Assembly: GCA_964558415.1 (NCBI GenBank)
Contig: CAZLDI010000003.1
Location: forward strand, 136,627 to 200,626
Length of the DNA: 64,000 nucleotides
DNA from: CAZLDI01 sp964558415
Lineage (GTDB): Bacteria > Chloroflexota > Dehalococcoidia > SM23-28-2 > RBG-16-64-32
Direction: 5' to 3'
In this document: positions 23,582 through 32,380 of the stretch, piece after piece
Numbering within the stretch: the first letter of the stretch is position 1
Layout of the letters: every line of letters begins with the position of its first letter
Position numbers and translations under genes: made by a program
Notes under the pieces: model-generated
Databases searched by the model: none
The model's input: the letters and a program-made list of their open reading frames with translations, nothing else
What the model was told of the DNA's origin: nothing

Positions 23582-23649
23582 ATTCTACCTCCCCTTCATC
23601 CAATGTCCGCCCGCCGACGCAGCCGGTCAATAAGCTGTTAAACACACAG

Positions 23650-23667
23650 GGTGAACGTTCGGTGAAC
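23650..23667 (-). promoter_or_regulatory. PHO-box-like direct repeat
   Basis: Minus strand GTTCACC-N4-GTTCACC, two perfect heptamers at 11-base periodicity, as in actinobacterial PhoP sites. It lies upstream of the 34-residue protein and 9 bases from the -35 of the divergent cytX promoter, so either gene could be the target. Confidence 0.5.
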
Positions 23668-23676
23668 TTCGCGGCG

Positions 23677-23705
23677 TTGACCCGCTCGTGCTCCGCTGCT
23701 ACTCT
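23677..23705 (+). promoter_or_regulatory. promoter of the cytX-thi operon
   Basis: TTGACC, 17-base spacer, TACTCT, ending about 20 bases before the TPP aptamer. Confidence 0.6.
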
Positions 23706-23726
23706 GAGGCTGGATCTAAAAGCGGG

Positions 23727-23825
23727 AGCTCGGGTATCCGCCCCAGGCGGAAGGCCGGGCTGAGAGGCCCCGACCGTTCGGGGCGACCGCCGAACCTGAT
23801 CTGGGTAATGCCAGCGAAGGGAGCG
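23727..23825 (+). promoter_or_regulatory. TPP (thiamine pyrophosphate) riboswitch
   Basis: THI-box elements GGGCTGAGAGG (23757-23767) and GAACCTGATCTGGGTAATGC followed by CAGCGAAGGGAGC, with closing P1 pair GCTC/GAGC. It lies between promoter and terminator ahead of cytX. Confidence 0.95.
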
Positions 23826-23848
23826 CTTATGAGACACCTACGCCGCCG

Positions 23849-23873
23849 GCGCCGCCCAGCGGCGCTTTTCTTT
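23849..23873 (+). terminator. riboswitch-controlled intrinsic terminator
   Basis: GCGCCGC/GCGGCGC 7-bp stem, loop CCA, then TTTTCTTT. It ends only 8 bases before the cytX start codon. Confidence 0.9.
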
Positions 23874-23881
23874 AGAGTGCT

Positions 23882-25309
23882 GTGCGCCACGTAGTCTCGG
23901 CGCTGTCCGTCAGGGCTCCGGCAGACTCGGACGTCCGTCCGGTGCCCGAGGACCGGCGCACATTGCGGGGGTTCGACCTCGCCGTTCTCTGGGGCGATCT
24001 CGCCGTCAGCCTGCTTGTCATGGTGGCCGGTAGCCTGCTCGTGCCCGGTCTCGGAACGCGCGAGGCGTTGCTGGTGATAGTCGTTGGTACCGCGTTCGGC
24101 ACCGTGCTGCTCGCCCTCGCGGGGATGGTCGGCAGCGATACCGGCGTCCCGAGCATGGTGGGGCTGCGCGCGGCCCTGGGCGTCCGCGGCTCCTATCTCT
24201 CGTCGGGTCTGAACATCGTGCAACTGGTGGGCTGGGCGGCGCTGGAGATCATCATCATGGCGCAGGCGGCGCGCGCTCTCAGTGACGAGTACTTCGGGTT
24301 CTCCGGCTACTACCTCTGGCTGCTGTTCTTCGGCTTCGTCGGGATGCTGATGGCGGTGGGCGGACCCGTGGTTGTGGTGCGGCAGTGGATGCAGAAGTTC
24401 GGCGTTTGGGTGGTGATCGCGGCGTCCGCCTGGCTGACGTACCACCTGTTCGACGCCTACGATGTCGGCGAGATCTGGCGGCGCAAGGGCGAGGGCGGCT
24501 TCCCCAACTTCTTCCAGGGGGTCGACCTTGTAGTCGCGCTGCCGGTCTCGTGGCTGCCTCTGGTCTGCGACTACAGTCGCTACGCGCGTCGCGGGGCATC
24601 GGCAGCCCTCGGGACGTACATCGGCTACGGCATCGCCAACGCCTGGTTCTTCGTGCTGGGGATGCTCTACGTGCAGGCGCTGCAGGCCAATCCCGGCACC
24701 TTCATCGATGCGCTCGTCACGATGCTGCTGCCGCTCGCGGCCGGGTGGCTTGCGCTGATGGTGCTGCTGGTCGGCGAGACAGACGAGGCGTTCGCGAACA
24801 TCTACTCGACGGCGGTCTCGATCCAGAACCTCGTCCCGCGCCTGACGCAGGAAGTACTCGCGGTTGGCGTGGGGATCGCGGCGATCATCGTGGCGATGAG
24901 CATCGACCTGGTGCAATATGAGAGCTTCCTGCTGCTGATCGGCGGCGTCTTCGTGCCACTGTTCGGCGTCTTCATCGCCGACTACTTCGTCGTGCGCGGG
25001 CGCCGGTATTTGCTGGATGACCTCTACGGCGATTCCGGCGCCTACTGGTACACGGGCGGCGCCAGCGCCCTGGGCATCGGCGTCTGGTTAGTTGGCTTCT
25101 TCGTGTACGCCGTCGCAGCGCAGCCGCCGTGGCTGCTGGACAACGCGGACTTCGTGTCGTGGGCACCGGGCTGGATGACCCACCTGGGCGGCACCCTGCC
25201 GGCGTTCGCCTTCAGCTTCGGCGCGTACTGGGCCGGAGCCCGGTTCTTGCCCGGGTTCGGCGCCTCAGCGACGGGGCCGAGGATAGCCGCGGCGGAAGCG
25301 GTAGAATGA
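23882..25309 (+). CDS. cytX: NCS1-type permease, putative hydroxymethylpyrimidine transporter
   Basis: Nucleobase:cation-symporter-1 family, 475 residues, about twelve membrane helices. Family blocks include DLAVLWGDLAVSLLVMVAGSLLVP, NIVQLVGWAALEIIIMAQAA (broken here for length) and SWLPLVCDYSRYAR. The TPP riboswitch directly upstream points to the CytX group that imports the thiamine pyrimidine, feeding ThiD. The GTG start at 23882 comes 8 bases after the terminator tract and has no clear ribosome binding site. The stop overlaps a possible thiG start. Confidence 0.85.
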   Translation: MRHVVSALSVRAPADSDVRPVPEDRRTLRGFDLAVLWGDLAVSLLVMVAGSLLVPGLGTREALLVIVVGTAFGTVLLALAGMVGSDTGVPSMVGLRAALGVRGSYLSSGLNIVQLVGWAALEIIIMAQAARALSDEYFGFSGYYLWLLFFGFVGMLMAVGGPVVVVRQWMQKFGVWVVIAASAWLTYHLFDAYDVGEIWRRKGEGGFPNFFQGVDLVVALPVSWLPLVCDYSRYARRGASAALGTYIGYGIANAWFFVLGMLYVQALQANPGTFIDALVTMLLPLAAGWLALMVLLVGETDEAFANIYSTAVSIQNLVPRLTQEVLAVGVGIAAIIVAMSIDLVQYESFLLLIGGVFVPLFGVFIADYFVVRGRRYLLDDLYGDSGAYWYTGGASALGIGVWLVGFFVYAVAAQPPWLLDNADFVSWAPGWMTHLGGTLPAFAFSFGAYWAGARFLPGFGASATGPRIAAAEAVE

Positions 25310-25335
25310 TGGGGCGCAGAAGCGCGGGTGAGGCG

Positions 25336-26121
25336 ATGATGGCAGAAGATACTCTTACGATAGCGGGAAAGCCCTTTCGATCGCGGCTGATCGTCGGCAC
25401 GGGCAGGTACCGGACGCTGGAGGAGATGCGCGATGCGATAGACGCGTCCGGAGCGGAGATGGTCACGGTGGCGATCCGCCGCCTCCCCCTGGACCGGCCG
25501 GATGAACCGAACCTGATGGACTACCTGGACTGGGAGCGCTACACGGTTCTCCCGAACACCGCCGGTTGTAAGACTGCGGATGAGGCGGTGTTCACGGCCC
25601 GCCTGGCGCGCGAGCTGACGGGAAGCAGTTGGGTGAAGCTGGAAGTGATCCCGGACCCAAAGTACCTGCTGCCGGACCCCGTGGCGACCCTTGAGGCGGC
25701 GGAGATTCTCATCGCCGACGACTTCGTCGTCCTGCCGTATATCCACGCCGACCCAGTCCTCGCGCGCCGGCTCGAGGGGATCGGCTGCGCGACGGTGATG
25801 CCGCTTGGCTCCCCCATCGGCTCCGGCCGTGGCATCTTCACCCGCGAGGAGATCGAGATCATAATAGAGAACGCGACGGTCCCCGTGGTCGTGGACGCCG
25901 GTCTCGGCGCGCCTTCGGACGCCTCGCTGGCGCTGGAGATCGGCGCCGACGCGGTGCTCGTGAACACGGCGATCGCGCAGGCAAGGGACCCGGTCGGTAT
26001 GGCGCGGGCGTTCGCATTGGGTGTGGAGGCTGGCCGCGCGGCGTACCTCGCCGGGCGCATCGCAGCGAAGCAACTCGCGGAGGCATCGAGCCCGACAGAA
26101 GGCGTCGCGCGCCCCGCCTGA
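25336..26121 (+). CDS. thiG: thiazole synthase
   Basis: Forms the thiazole ring from deoxyxylulose phosphate, dehydroglycine and ThiS thiocarboxylate. Motifs: LTIAGKPFRSRLIVGTGRY, VLPNTAGC, the Schiff-base Lys in WVKLEVI, and PIGSGRGI. 261 residues from ATG 25336; an ATG at 25306 overlaps the cytX stop as ATGA and would add ten residues, which is also possible. Part of the riboswitch operon. Confidence 0.93.
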   Translation: MMAEDTLTIAGKPFRSRLIVGTGRYRTLEEMRDAIDASGAEMVTVAIRRLPLDRPDEPNLMDYLDWERYTVLPNTAGCKTADEAVFTARLARELTGSSWVKLEVIPDPKYLLPDPVATLEAAEILIADDFVVLPYIHADPVLARRLEGIGCATVMPLGSPIGSGRGIFTREEIEIIIENATVPVVVDAGLGAPSDASLALEIGADAVLVNTAIAQARDPVGMARAFALGVEAGRAAYLAGRIAAKQLAEASSPTEGVARPA

Positions 26122-26804
26122 TGGCGCAACTCGATGGGGCGCCGGGCGTCCACGCTACGCCGTATGCGCGTCTCCCCCTGCCCTGCCTCATGTTGGTCAC
26201 GGACCGCAAGGCTTGCGCTGGCGTAGACAACCTCGTTCAAGCCGTCGTCGCCGCGATCGAAGGCGGCGTGAATGCGGTTCAACTGCGCGAAAAAGACCTT
26301 TGCTCGGCGGAATCGCTGACGCTCGCCCGGCGTATGCGTAAGCTCACGGCTGGTCGTGCGCTGCTTCTCGTGAACGGTTCGCTCGAGGTAGCGCTGGCGG
26401 CTGGTGCGGACGGCGTGCACCTCCCAGAAGGCGTCGCGTTTCCGGATCGCCCTTCGCGGCCCTTTCTCGTCGGGCGTTCCGTGCATTCCGTTGAAGCGGC
26501 GAAAGCAGCCTGGGCGGAGTGTAGCGACTACCTGATCGCCGGTCCGGTGTACCGGACAGCGTCGCACCGAGGATCGGCGGCGGCGGGCGTGCGACTCGTC
26601 GAAGCGATCAGCGCAGCGGTTGCCGTGCCGGTGATCGCCATTGGAGGGATCACGGCGGAGCGTGTCGCAGACGTAATTCGCGCCGGAGCGAGCGGCGCGG
26701 CCGTGATCTCGGCCCTGCTCCGCGCCGATTCCCCGCGGGACGCCGCTCGCGAGCTGAGTGAGGCGCTCCACGGTTCGTTCGTCCTCAGGGATGAGCGAGA
26801 GTGA
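26121..26804 (+). CDS. TenI/ThiE-like protein
   Basis: TIM-barrel protein of the thiamine phosphate synthase/TenI family, 227 residues. QLREKDL, LIAGPVYRTASHRG and IAIGGI match the family. The ThiE phosphate/Mg segment is altered: LVNGSLEVALAAGADGVHLP, with NG for ND and no GQxD after HL. A canonical thiE lies at 28104, so this copy may be TenI, a thiazole tautomerase, consistent with sitting between thiG and thiS. The ATG shares one base with the thiG stop. Confidence 0.75.
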   Translation: MAQLDGAPGVHATPYARLPLPCLMLVTDRKACAGVDNLVQAVVAAIEGGVNAVQLREKDLCSAESLTLARRMRKLTAGRALLLVNGSLEVALAAGADGVHLPEGVAFPDRPSRPFLVGRSVHSVEAAKAAWAECSDYLIAGPVYRTASHRGSAAAGVRLVEAISAAVAVPVIAIGGITAERVADVIRAGASGAAVISALLRADSPRDAARELSEALHGSFVLRDERE

Positions 26805-27013
26805 TCACGATCACGCTCAATGGAAAGCCGAAAGAATTGAGTGGTTCACACACGGTGGCGACTCTGCTAGACTCACTCAACATAAACTCCATGCAAGTGG
26901 CGGTGGCGGTCAACGGTGAGGTCGTGCGACGCAGGGATTGGCCGGAGGTGGTAATCACGGATAACGACGCAGTTGAGATAGTACGCGCTGTCGGCGGCGG
27001 GGCCGTGGTTTGA
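26801..27013 (+). CDS. thiS: sulfur carrier protein ThiS (with C-terminal extension)
   Basis: Ubiquitin-fold carrier, 70 residues, that delivers sulfur to ThiG as a C-terminal thiocarboxylate. ITITLNGKPKEL, VATLLDSLNI and AVAVNGEVVRR are typical. The C-terminus reads VGGGAVV rather than ending in GG, so three residues would have to be removed before adenylation. Overlaps both neighbours by 4 bases. No ThiF is visible here. Confidence 0.9.
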   Translation: MITITLNGKPKELSGSHTVATLLDSLNINSMQVAVAVNGEVVRRRDWPEVVITDNDAVEIVRAVGGGAVV

Positions 27014-28107
27014 GCATCGTCGTCGTCGGCGGTGGGATCATCGGCTGCTCGATCGCGTACCACCTTGCGAAGGAAGGCGCGGACGTCATCCTGGTGGAGC
27101 GCAGCGAGATCGCGGGCGAGGCGTCCGGCGCAGCTGCGGGATTGCTGATACTCCCTGACCGCGCGGGGCCTGCGGGCCCGTTCCGCGATCTCTGCGTCGC
27201 GAGCCTGGCGGCGTATCCTGGGCTCATTGAGCGCGCGCAGGAGGAGTCCGGCGTTGATGTCCGCTGTCTCGTTTCGGGAATGCTCGTCACGGCGCGCTCG
27301 GAGGAGCGGGCCGGGATTCTGCGCGCATACGCGGGTCAGCAGCGGAGGCGAGGCGCCGATGTGACGTGGGTAGACGCATCGACGCTGAGGGAACTGGAGC
27401 CCGCGCTCTCGCCGGGGCTCGTAGGGGCGGCGTACTCAACAGGCGACCTCAACGTCGACCCAGGGCGACTGACGATGGCTATCGCTGGGGCGGCTGAGGC
27501 TGCCGGCGCGTCAGTCCGGGTAGGTACGATGCTCACGGGCTTCATGACGGCGGAAACGAAAGTGCATGCGGTGAGGACCAACGGTGACGTGATCGAGGGC
27601 GTCGATGCGGTTGTGCTTGCCGCCGGTCCCTGGACCGAGAACCTGACACGTCGGCTCGGCCGCTCGTTGCCAACGCCGCCGATGCGCGGTCAGATGATCG
27701 CTTATCGATCGACTGCACTGCGCCACGCTATCTGGGGTGAAGACGGCTACCTGGTACCCAAGACAGGTGGCATCCTCTACGCCGGCGCTACCGTGGAAGA
27801 CGTTGGCTTTCGCAAGCGCACCACGCCGCGGGCGCTCGCCGGACTCCGTGCGATGGCAGCCGGCTTGGTGCCAGCGCTGCGAAAATCCGAGGTCGTGAGC
27901 GAGTGGGCCGGACTGAGGCCGGGATCGCCGGACGGCATGCCGGTTATCGGGCAGGTGTCGGGAATGGCCAATGCGTACGTCGCTACCGGTCATTTTCGAA
28001 ACGGCGTGCTGCTGGCCCCGATTACGGGCTCGCTGGTGGCCCAGATGGTGCTTAAGGGGCGCGTTGACCGATTGCTGAAGGCGTTTAGCCCGGCGCGGTT
28101 CGGCTAA
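27010..28107 (+). CDS. thiO: glycine oxidase
   Basis: FAD enzyme that oxidises glycine to dehydroglycine, the ThiG substrate under aerobic conditions. VVVGGGIIGCSIAYHLAKEG is the dinucleotide loop; WAGLRPGSPDGMPVIG and ATGHFRNGVLLAP match the D-amino-acid-oxidase-like fold. 365 residues with TTG start overlapping the thiS stop. ThiO rather than ThiH implies an oxygen-using pathway. Its stop overlaps the convergent thiE stop. Confidence 0.93.
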   Translation: MSIVVVGGGIIGCSIAYHLAKEGADVILVERSEIAGEASGAAAGLLILPDRAGPAGPFRDLCVASLAAYPGLIERAQEESGVDVRCLVSGMLVTARSEERAGILRAYAGQQRRRGADVTWVDASTLRELEPALSPGLVGAAYSTGDLNVDPGRLTMAIAGAAEAAGASVRVGTMLTGFMTAETKVHAVRTNGDVIEGVDAVVLAAGPWTENLTRRLGRSLPTPPMRGQMIAYRSTALRHAIWGEDGYLVPKTGGILYAGATVEDVGFRKRTTPRALAGLRAMAAGLVPALRKSEVVSEWAGLRPGSPDGMPVIGQVSGMANAYVATGHFRNGVLLAPITGSLVAQMVLKGRVDRLLKAFSPARFG

Positions 28108-28736
28108 GAGAACCGCGCCGCCAGCCGCCCTGCCGCCTCGCATACATCCGGCGCGGCCGCCACCGCCGCGATCACGGCGATCATATCGGCGCCCGCCGCG
28201 ATGACCTGGCCCACGTTAGACTCATCGATGCCGCCGATGGCGCAGACAGGCACTGACACCGCAGCCTTAATGGCGCGCAGGGTATCCAACGAGGCGGGTC
28301 GTGTATCCATCTTGGAGCCGGTCGGGGACAGACGGCCGACCGCGACATAACTGGCGCCGGCGGCCTGCGCTTGCAGCGCCTCAACGGTGTTGTTGGTGGA
28401 GCAACCCACGATCCAGTCCTCCGGTACGAGGCTGCGCACGACCGCCACGGGCAGATCCATGGGCCCTACGTGCACGCCGTCCGCGCCCGCCGCCAGCGCG
28501 AGGTCAGAGTGATCGTTAACAATGAACGGCACGCCCGCCGCCCGGCAGAGATGCGCCAGCGCCTCCGCGACCGGCAGCTGCAAGCCCTTCTCGCGGGTCT
28601 TGTCCCGCAGCTGGATCACGCGTGCGCCGCCCGAGATCGCCTGGCGCGCCACCTCGACCTCAGCGCGTCCTGACATGACTGCGTGATCGATGATCACGTA
28701 GAGTCCGTGCAGCATTTCACGGTGTTTCTGGCTCAT
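28104..28736 (-). CDS. thiE: thiamine phosphate synthase
   Basis: Joins HMP-PP and thiazole phosphate. 210 residues with QLRDKT, FIVNDHSDLALAAGADGVHV, the loop YVAVGRLSPTGSK and CAIGGI. All catalytic segments are intact, unlike the paralogue at 26121. It converges on thiO with a 4-base overlap of the two ends. A minus-strand TATTGT lies 11 bases before the ATG, suggesting a leaderless message outside riboswitch control. Confidence 0.92.
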   Translation of the reverse strand: MSQKHREMLHGLYVIIDHAVMSGRAEVEVARQAISGGARVIQLRDKTREKGLQLPVAEALAHLCRAAGVPFIVNDHSDLALAAGADGVHVGPMDLPVAVVRSLVPEDWIVGCSTNNTVEALQAQAAGASYVAVGRLSPTGSKMDTRPASLDTLRAIKAAVSVPVCAIGGIDESNVGQVIAAGADMIAVIAAVAAAPDVCEAAGRLAARFS

Positions 28737-28759
28737 CGGTACGGACTTACAATACCACC

Positions 28760-29962
28760 ATGGGCGCGCGTGCTACACATCTGCTCCGGCGGTACTGGCT
28801 GGCGACCGTGATAGTGACGTGGTTCCTCCTGATCCTGGGCGTCGTCTGGTCCATCCGAGATACCAGGGTCGGCGTGATGACAGTATTCATGTCCGTCGAC
28901 CTCTTCCTGGACCCTCCCGTGAGCCCGCTGAAACTTCTTGGCGACGATGTAGTGCGCGAAGAGGTCTGGATCGACGCGCCCCTTGGGCGTGGGCGAGTGG
29001 TTGCCGACGTGTACCGGCCGGATGATGGAGAGACGCACGGGGCGATACTCCTGAGCGTCGGGGCAGCGCCCAACATCCGTGAGCACGAGGGCATCATCAG
29101 GTTGAGCACCACCGCCGCGCGTTCGGGCATCGTGGTGATGATCCCGGAGCTGTACTATCCGTTCAGCGAGAACGACCTGCCGGAGAACGTACAGGGTCTG
29201 GTGCACGCGTTTTCTACCAACATCGAAGAGGTCATCGCGTCCTACCGCTGGCTGGAGCAACAGCCGTTCGCGGACCGCGAGCGCGTCGGGCTGTTCGGGG
29301 CGTCGGCCGGAGGGGGGATCGCGTTCGTCGCGGCGGCGGACGCCCGTATTCGCACCGACCTGGACTTCTTCGTGTCGATCGGCACGTACTACGACATGGT
29401 GGACTTGATCAGCGCGATCACTACGGAATCCATCTCGTACAATGGCCGCAGCGAGGAGTGGGAGCCGTGGTTGAAGAGCGTGCGCGTTCTACACCGCTCG
29501 ATCATCTCGTTCCTGCCGGACATACGGGACCAGGAGATCCTGCGCAGGATCTTCCTGGATGAGGAATCGACGGCTCGACAAGATGTCGATCAGCTATCTG
29601 CTCAGGGTCGCGAGGTATACGAGGCGTTCGAAGCGAAGGACCCCGACCGCATTCTGGCGTTCTGGGGAGAGTTATCGCCGCAGGATGTCGGCAGCCTGCG
29701 CGATATCTCCCCGTCGCAGTTCGTGGCGGACGTGCACACCGAGGTGTTCATTCTGACGGACCGCAGCGACCCGTACATCCCTTACGTGGAGTCCCGCCGC
29801 CTGCGCGATGCCGTTTCGGATAATGGGAACCGCATCCACTACGCGGAGTTCGACTTCCTCAACCACGTGGAGCTGACGAGCCCTTCGAACCCGGCATCGT
29901 TCGGCGCGGACTTCCTGAAGCTCGTGTATCACTCGTGGCGCCTGATGCTCCGTCTACAGTAG
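28760..29962 (+). CDS. membrane-anchored alpha/beta hydrolase
   Basis: 400 residues: an N-terminal transmembrane helix (about 12-32), then an alpha/beta-hydrolase domain. Nucleophile elbow FGASAGGG; candidate acid in LTDRSDPYIPY and His in FDFLNHVEL. TACAAT ends 6 bases before the ATG, so the message is probably leaderless. Resembles dienelactone-hydrolase-like or cephalosporin-deacetylase-like enzymes loosely; the substrate is unknown. Confidence 0.7.
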   Translation: MGARATHLLRRYWLATVIVTWFLLILGVVWSIRDTRVGVMTVFMSVDLFLDPPVSPLKLLGDDVVREEVWIDAPLGRGRVVADVYRPDDGETHGAILLSVGAAPNIREHEGIIRLSTTAARSGIVVMIPELYYPFSENDLPENVQGLVHAFSTNIEEVIASYRWLEQQPFADRERVGLFGASAGGGIAFVAAADARIRTDLDFFVSIGTYYDMVDLISAITTESISYNGRSEEWEPWLKSVRVLHRSIISFLPDIRDQEILRRIFLDEESTARQDVDQLSAQGREVYEAFEAKDPDRILAFWGELSPQDVGSLRDISPSQFVADVHTEVFILTDRSDPYIPYVESRRLRDAVSDNGNRIHYAEFDFLNHVELTSPSNPASFGADFLKLVYHSWRLMLRLQ

Positions 29963-29972
29963 TCTGTGAGCT

Positions 29973-30272
29973 ATGGGCGTGAGCAAGTTCGCGCAGTGGC
30001 TCGTCCCGGTCGGCTGGCTCGTATTGGCCGGCGGTTGGGTGCTGGCCGTCGTCGCCTTCCTTGCGATCGGGACGGAGACGTGCACCACGGTGAACGATGT
30101 GCCGCTCGTCGGGCCGCTTGAGGCCTGCACTGACACGACAGCGTCTGCCGTCATCCTCTTCGTGGTCGTCGGCTTCTCCGCGACACTGGGATCCACGTTC
30201 CTGTGGACGCTGCGCTACGCGCTCAATGTACTGGAACAGATCGAGGCCAATACGCGTCCGAGTCGCAAGTAA
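29973..30272 (+). CDS. small two-helix membrane protein
   Basis: 99 residues, two hydrophobic helices (about 10-32 and 57-82) around a loop with two cysteines (ETCTTVNDVP and EACTDTT) that could form a disulfide outside. No family recognised. Sits 10 bases after the hydrolase gene and before a second hydrolase. Confidence 0.55.
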   Translation: MGVSKFAQWLVPVGWLVLAGGWVLAVVAFLAIGTETCTTVNDVPLVGPLEACTDTTASAVILFVVVGFSATLGSTFLWTLRYALNVLEQIEANTRPSRK

Positions 30273-30321
30273 CATAGCGGACGGGAACGATGGCACCCAG
30301 GATCAGTATCGTCACGCGACG

Positions 30322-31485
30322 ATGAACCGGCAGTTCGCAGGGGGGCCGCGCTGGAGGAGGGGACTCCTCATCCTTCCGGGCGTAGTGCTGGTCGGCGCAG
30401 CCACGCTCGCGGGCGGTGGGTGGTACTACTCTGAGTCGCTGAAGAACGGCGCACTGGAGCCCGATCACGACCCTCCGGAGCCCGATCTCGAGGTTGTTGC
30501 CGTCGCGGAGGGACGCATCACTCTGCGCGCCACACGCCTCGCCGCCAAGGACGGTGACTGGACCGTGGACGGCGTCTTCGGGCTCGAGTGGCAAGGCGGC
30601 TACAGCCAGGTCGGCGCGATTCTACAGCGGGACGAGACGGATGTCGTCCGCGAACTGCTGCAGTCAGGGGACGTTCCGAACGTGGGAGACCGGGTCAGGC
30701 TGGATACCTTCGCCTACGCCGGAGACCCGCGACAGGCTCGCGGTATCCTGTTCGAGGACATCGCGTTCCCTTCCAAGCTCGGCGACTTGCCCGCCTGGCT
30801 TGTAGAAGGGTCGACCGACACCTGGGCGATATTCGTCCACGGCAAGGGCGCCAGGCGCGAGGAGGCGCTGCGCATGCTCCCGGCGGTCAACGATCTGGGG
30901 GTCTCATCCCTGGTGATCACCTACCGTAACGATCTCGGCGCTCCGCCGAGTGCGGACGGCTTCTACCGGTACGGGCAGACAGAATGGGAGGATCTTCAGG
31001 CGGCGGCGGACTACGCCGTGGAGCACGGCGCGGAGCGCTTGCTGCTTGTCGGCTACAGCATGGGCGGGGGGATCGTCACGAGTTTTCTCCTGCAATCTCC
31101 CCTGGCCGAACGGGTCGCCGGGGTAGTGCTGGACTCGCCGATGCTGGACTTCGCCGCGACGGTGGACCTCGGCGCCCGCCGGCGTGGTCTGCCCGGATTT
31201 GTCACCTCGGTCGGCAGGACGGTCGCCGGGATACGGTTCGACATCGACTGGAGCGAACTCGACTACCTTGAGCGGGCGGACGAGCTAGACTCCCCCGTCC
31301 TCCTGTTCCACGGCGACGAAGACGATCGCGTTCCTGTGGAGACGAGCGACGCCCTCGCGGAGGCGCGGCCGGACATCGTGACGTATATCCGCACCCCTGG
31401 CGTCGGCCACGTCCGCAGCTGGAATGCTGATCCGGATGCCTATTCGGCGGCCGTGAGCGAGTTCCTGGCGGGTGTCATGCGATAG
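30322..31485 (+). CDS. membrane-anchored alpha/beta hydrolase
   Basis: 387 residues. An N-terminal signal anchor (LLILPGVVLVGAATLAGGGW), a non-conserved beta-rich stretch to about residue 150, then an alpha/beta hydrolase with FVHGKGARREE, nucleophile GYSMGGG, Asp in LLFHGDEDDRVP and His in GVGHVRSW. The ATG at 30322 starts the anchor. Its last 11 bases overlap the convergent epoxide-hydrolase-like gene. Confidence 0.75.
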   Translation: MNRQFAGGPRWRRGLLILPGVVLVGAATLAGGGWYYSESLKNGALEPDHDPPEPDLEVVAVAEGRITLRATRLAAKDGDWTVDGVFGLEWQGGYSQVGAILQRDETDVVRELLQSGDVPNVGDRVRLDTFAYAGDPRQARGILFEDIAFPSKLGDLPAWLVEGSTDTWAIFVHGKGARREEALRMLPAVNDLGVSSLVITYRNDLGAPPSADGFYRYGQTEWEDLQAAADYAVEHGAERLLLVGYSMGGGIVTSFLLQSPLAERVAGVVLDSPMLDFAATVDLGARRRGLPGFVTSVGRTVAGIRFDIDWSELDYLERADELDSPVLLFHGDEDDRVPVETSDALAEARPDIVTYIRTPGVGHVRSWNADPDAYSAAVSEFLAGVMR

Positions 31486-32380
31486 CGCCTCCCTGGGCCA
31501 GATCTTGCAGGAAGTCCAGCAGGATCCGGTTCAACTCCTCCGGCTTTTCCTGCTGTGTCCAGTGTCCGCAGTCGCGGATTAGCATCTTACGCAGGTTGGG
31601 CACGCGCGTCTCCATCCCTTCCGCCAGCGCCGGGGTGAGCACCGGATCGTTCTCCGCCATCACCATCAGCGATGGTTGCGTGATCAATTTGCCGTCGAGG
31701 TTCGCCGTGAGTCCCCAATTCCGATCCATGTTGCGATAGGAATTCAGCGGGCCGCGCATGCCGCCGGCCGAGAAGGCGTCCACGTACACCTGGAGGTCTT
31801 CGTCGCTCAGGAAATCCGTCTGTGCGGTGATCCCACCGTAGAAGCGGCGGATCGAGCGGGGCAGGTTGCTCTCGAAGAACTGCTCAGCCCGGCCCTCCTC
31901 CTGAAAGAACACTATGTACTGTACACGCGGGCTGTTAGATGCCTTGATCAGCGATATCGGCGGTATCGGCGGTCGTGGTAGCGCGGGCGTGTTGACCCCG
32001 ATCACGCGCTCGAACCGCTTCGGCGCCATAAGCACAGCCGGCCACATGATCAGTCCGCCCCAGTCGTGTCCCGCAACTACCGCTTTCTCTATATCGAGCG
32101 CGTCCATCAGTCCGGTCAGGTCGCCCGCGAGATGCTCGATGTCGTAGGCTTCGATCTCGTGCGGCTTGTCTGTGCCTCCGTAACCGCGCAGGTCCGGCGC
32201 GATGACGCGCAGGCCGACGGCCGCCAGCGCGGGAATCTGGTACCGCCATGAATACCAGAGCTCCGGGAAGCCGTGCAGCAGGATGACCGGGAAGCCCTCA
32301 CCCTGCTCCACGTAGTGGATGCGGATGCCGTTGGCGTTCGCGTGGTGGTGGGTCCAGGTCTCAGCGTTCACCCGTGTCAC
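31475..32380 (-). CDS. epoxide-hydrolase-like alpha/beta hydrolase
   Basis: 301 residues. LLHGFPELWYSWR, the nucleophile Asp in GHDWGG, DLRGYGGTDKP and the late His in RDCGHWTQQEKPEELNRIL match the epoxide hydrolase/haloalkane dehalogenase group; HGFPE favours epoxide hydrolase. The start overlaps the stop of the upstream gene (ATGA), coupling the two. Confidence 0.85.
   Translation of the reverse strand: MTRVNAETWTHHHANANGIRIHYVEQGEGFPVILLHGFPELWYSWRYQIPALAAVGLRVIAPDLRGYGGTDKPHEIEAYDIEHLAGDLTGLMDALDIEKAVVAGHDWGGLIMWPAVLMAPKRFERVIGVNTPALPRPPIPPISLIKASNSPRVQYIVFFQEEGRAEQFFESNLPRSIRRFYGGITAQTDFLSDEDLQVYVDAFSAGGMRGPLNSYRNMDRNWGLTANLDGKLITQPSLMVMAENDPVLTPALAEGMETRVPNLRKMLIRDCGHWTQQEKPEELNRILLDFLQDLAQGGAIA

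Noticed and set aside
23439..23633. 64-codon plus-strand frame between thiD and the TPP riboswitch
   Set aside because: No ribosome binding site and unusual composition; the opposite strand has a short frame with a strong site and a clear membrane helix.
25129..25335. Longer thiG start inside cytX
   Set aside because: The added residues are cytX out of frame and do not match ThiG.
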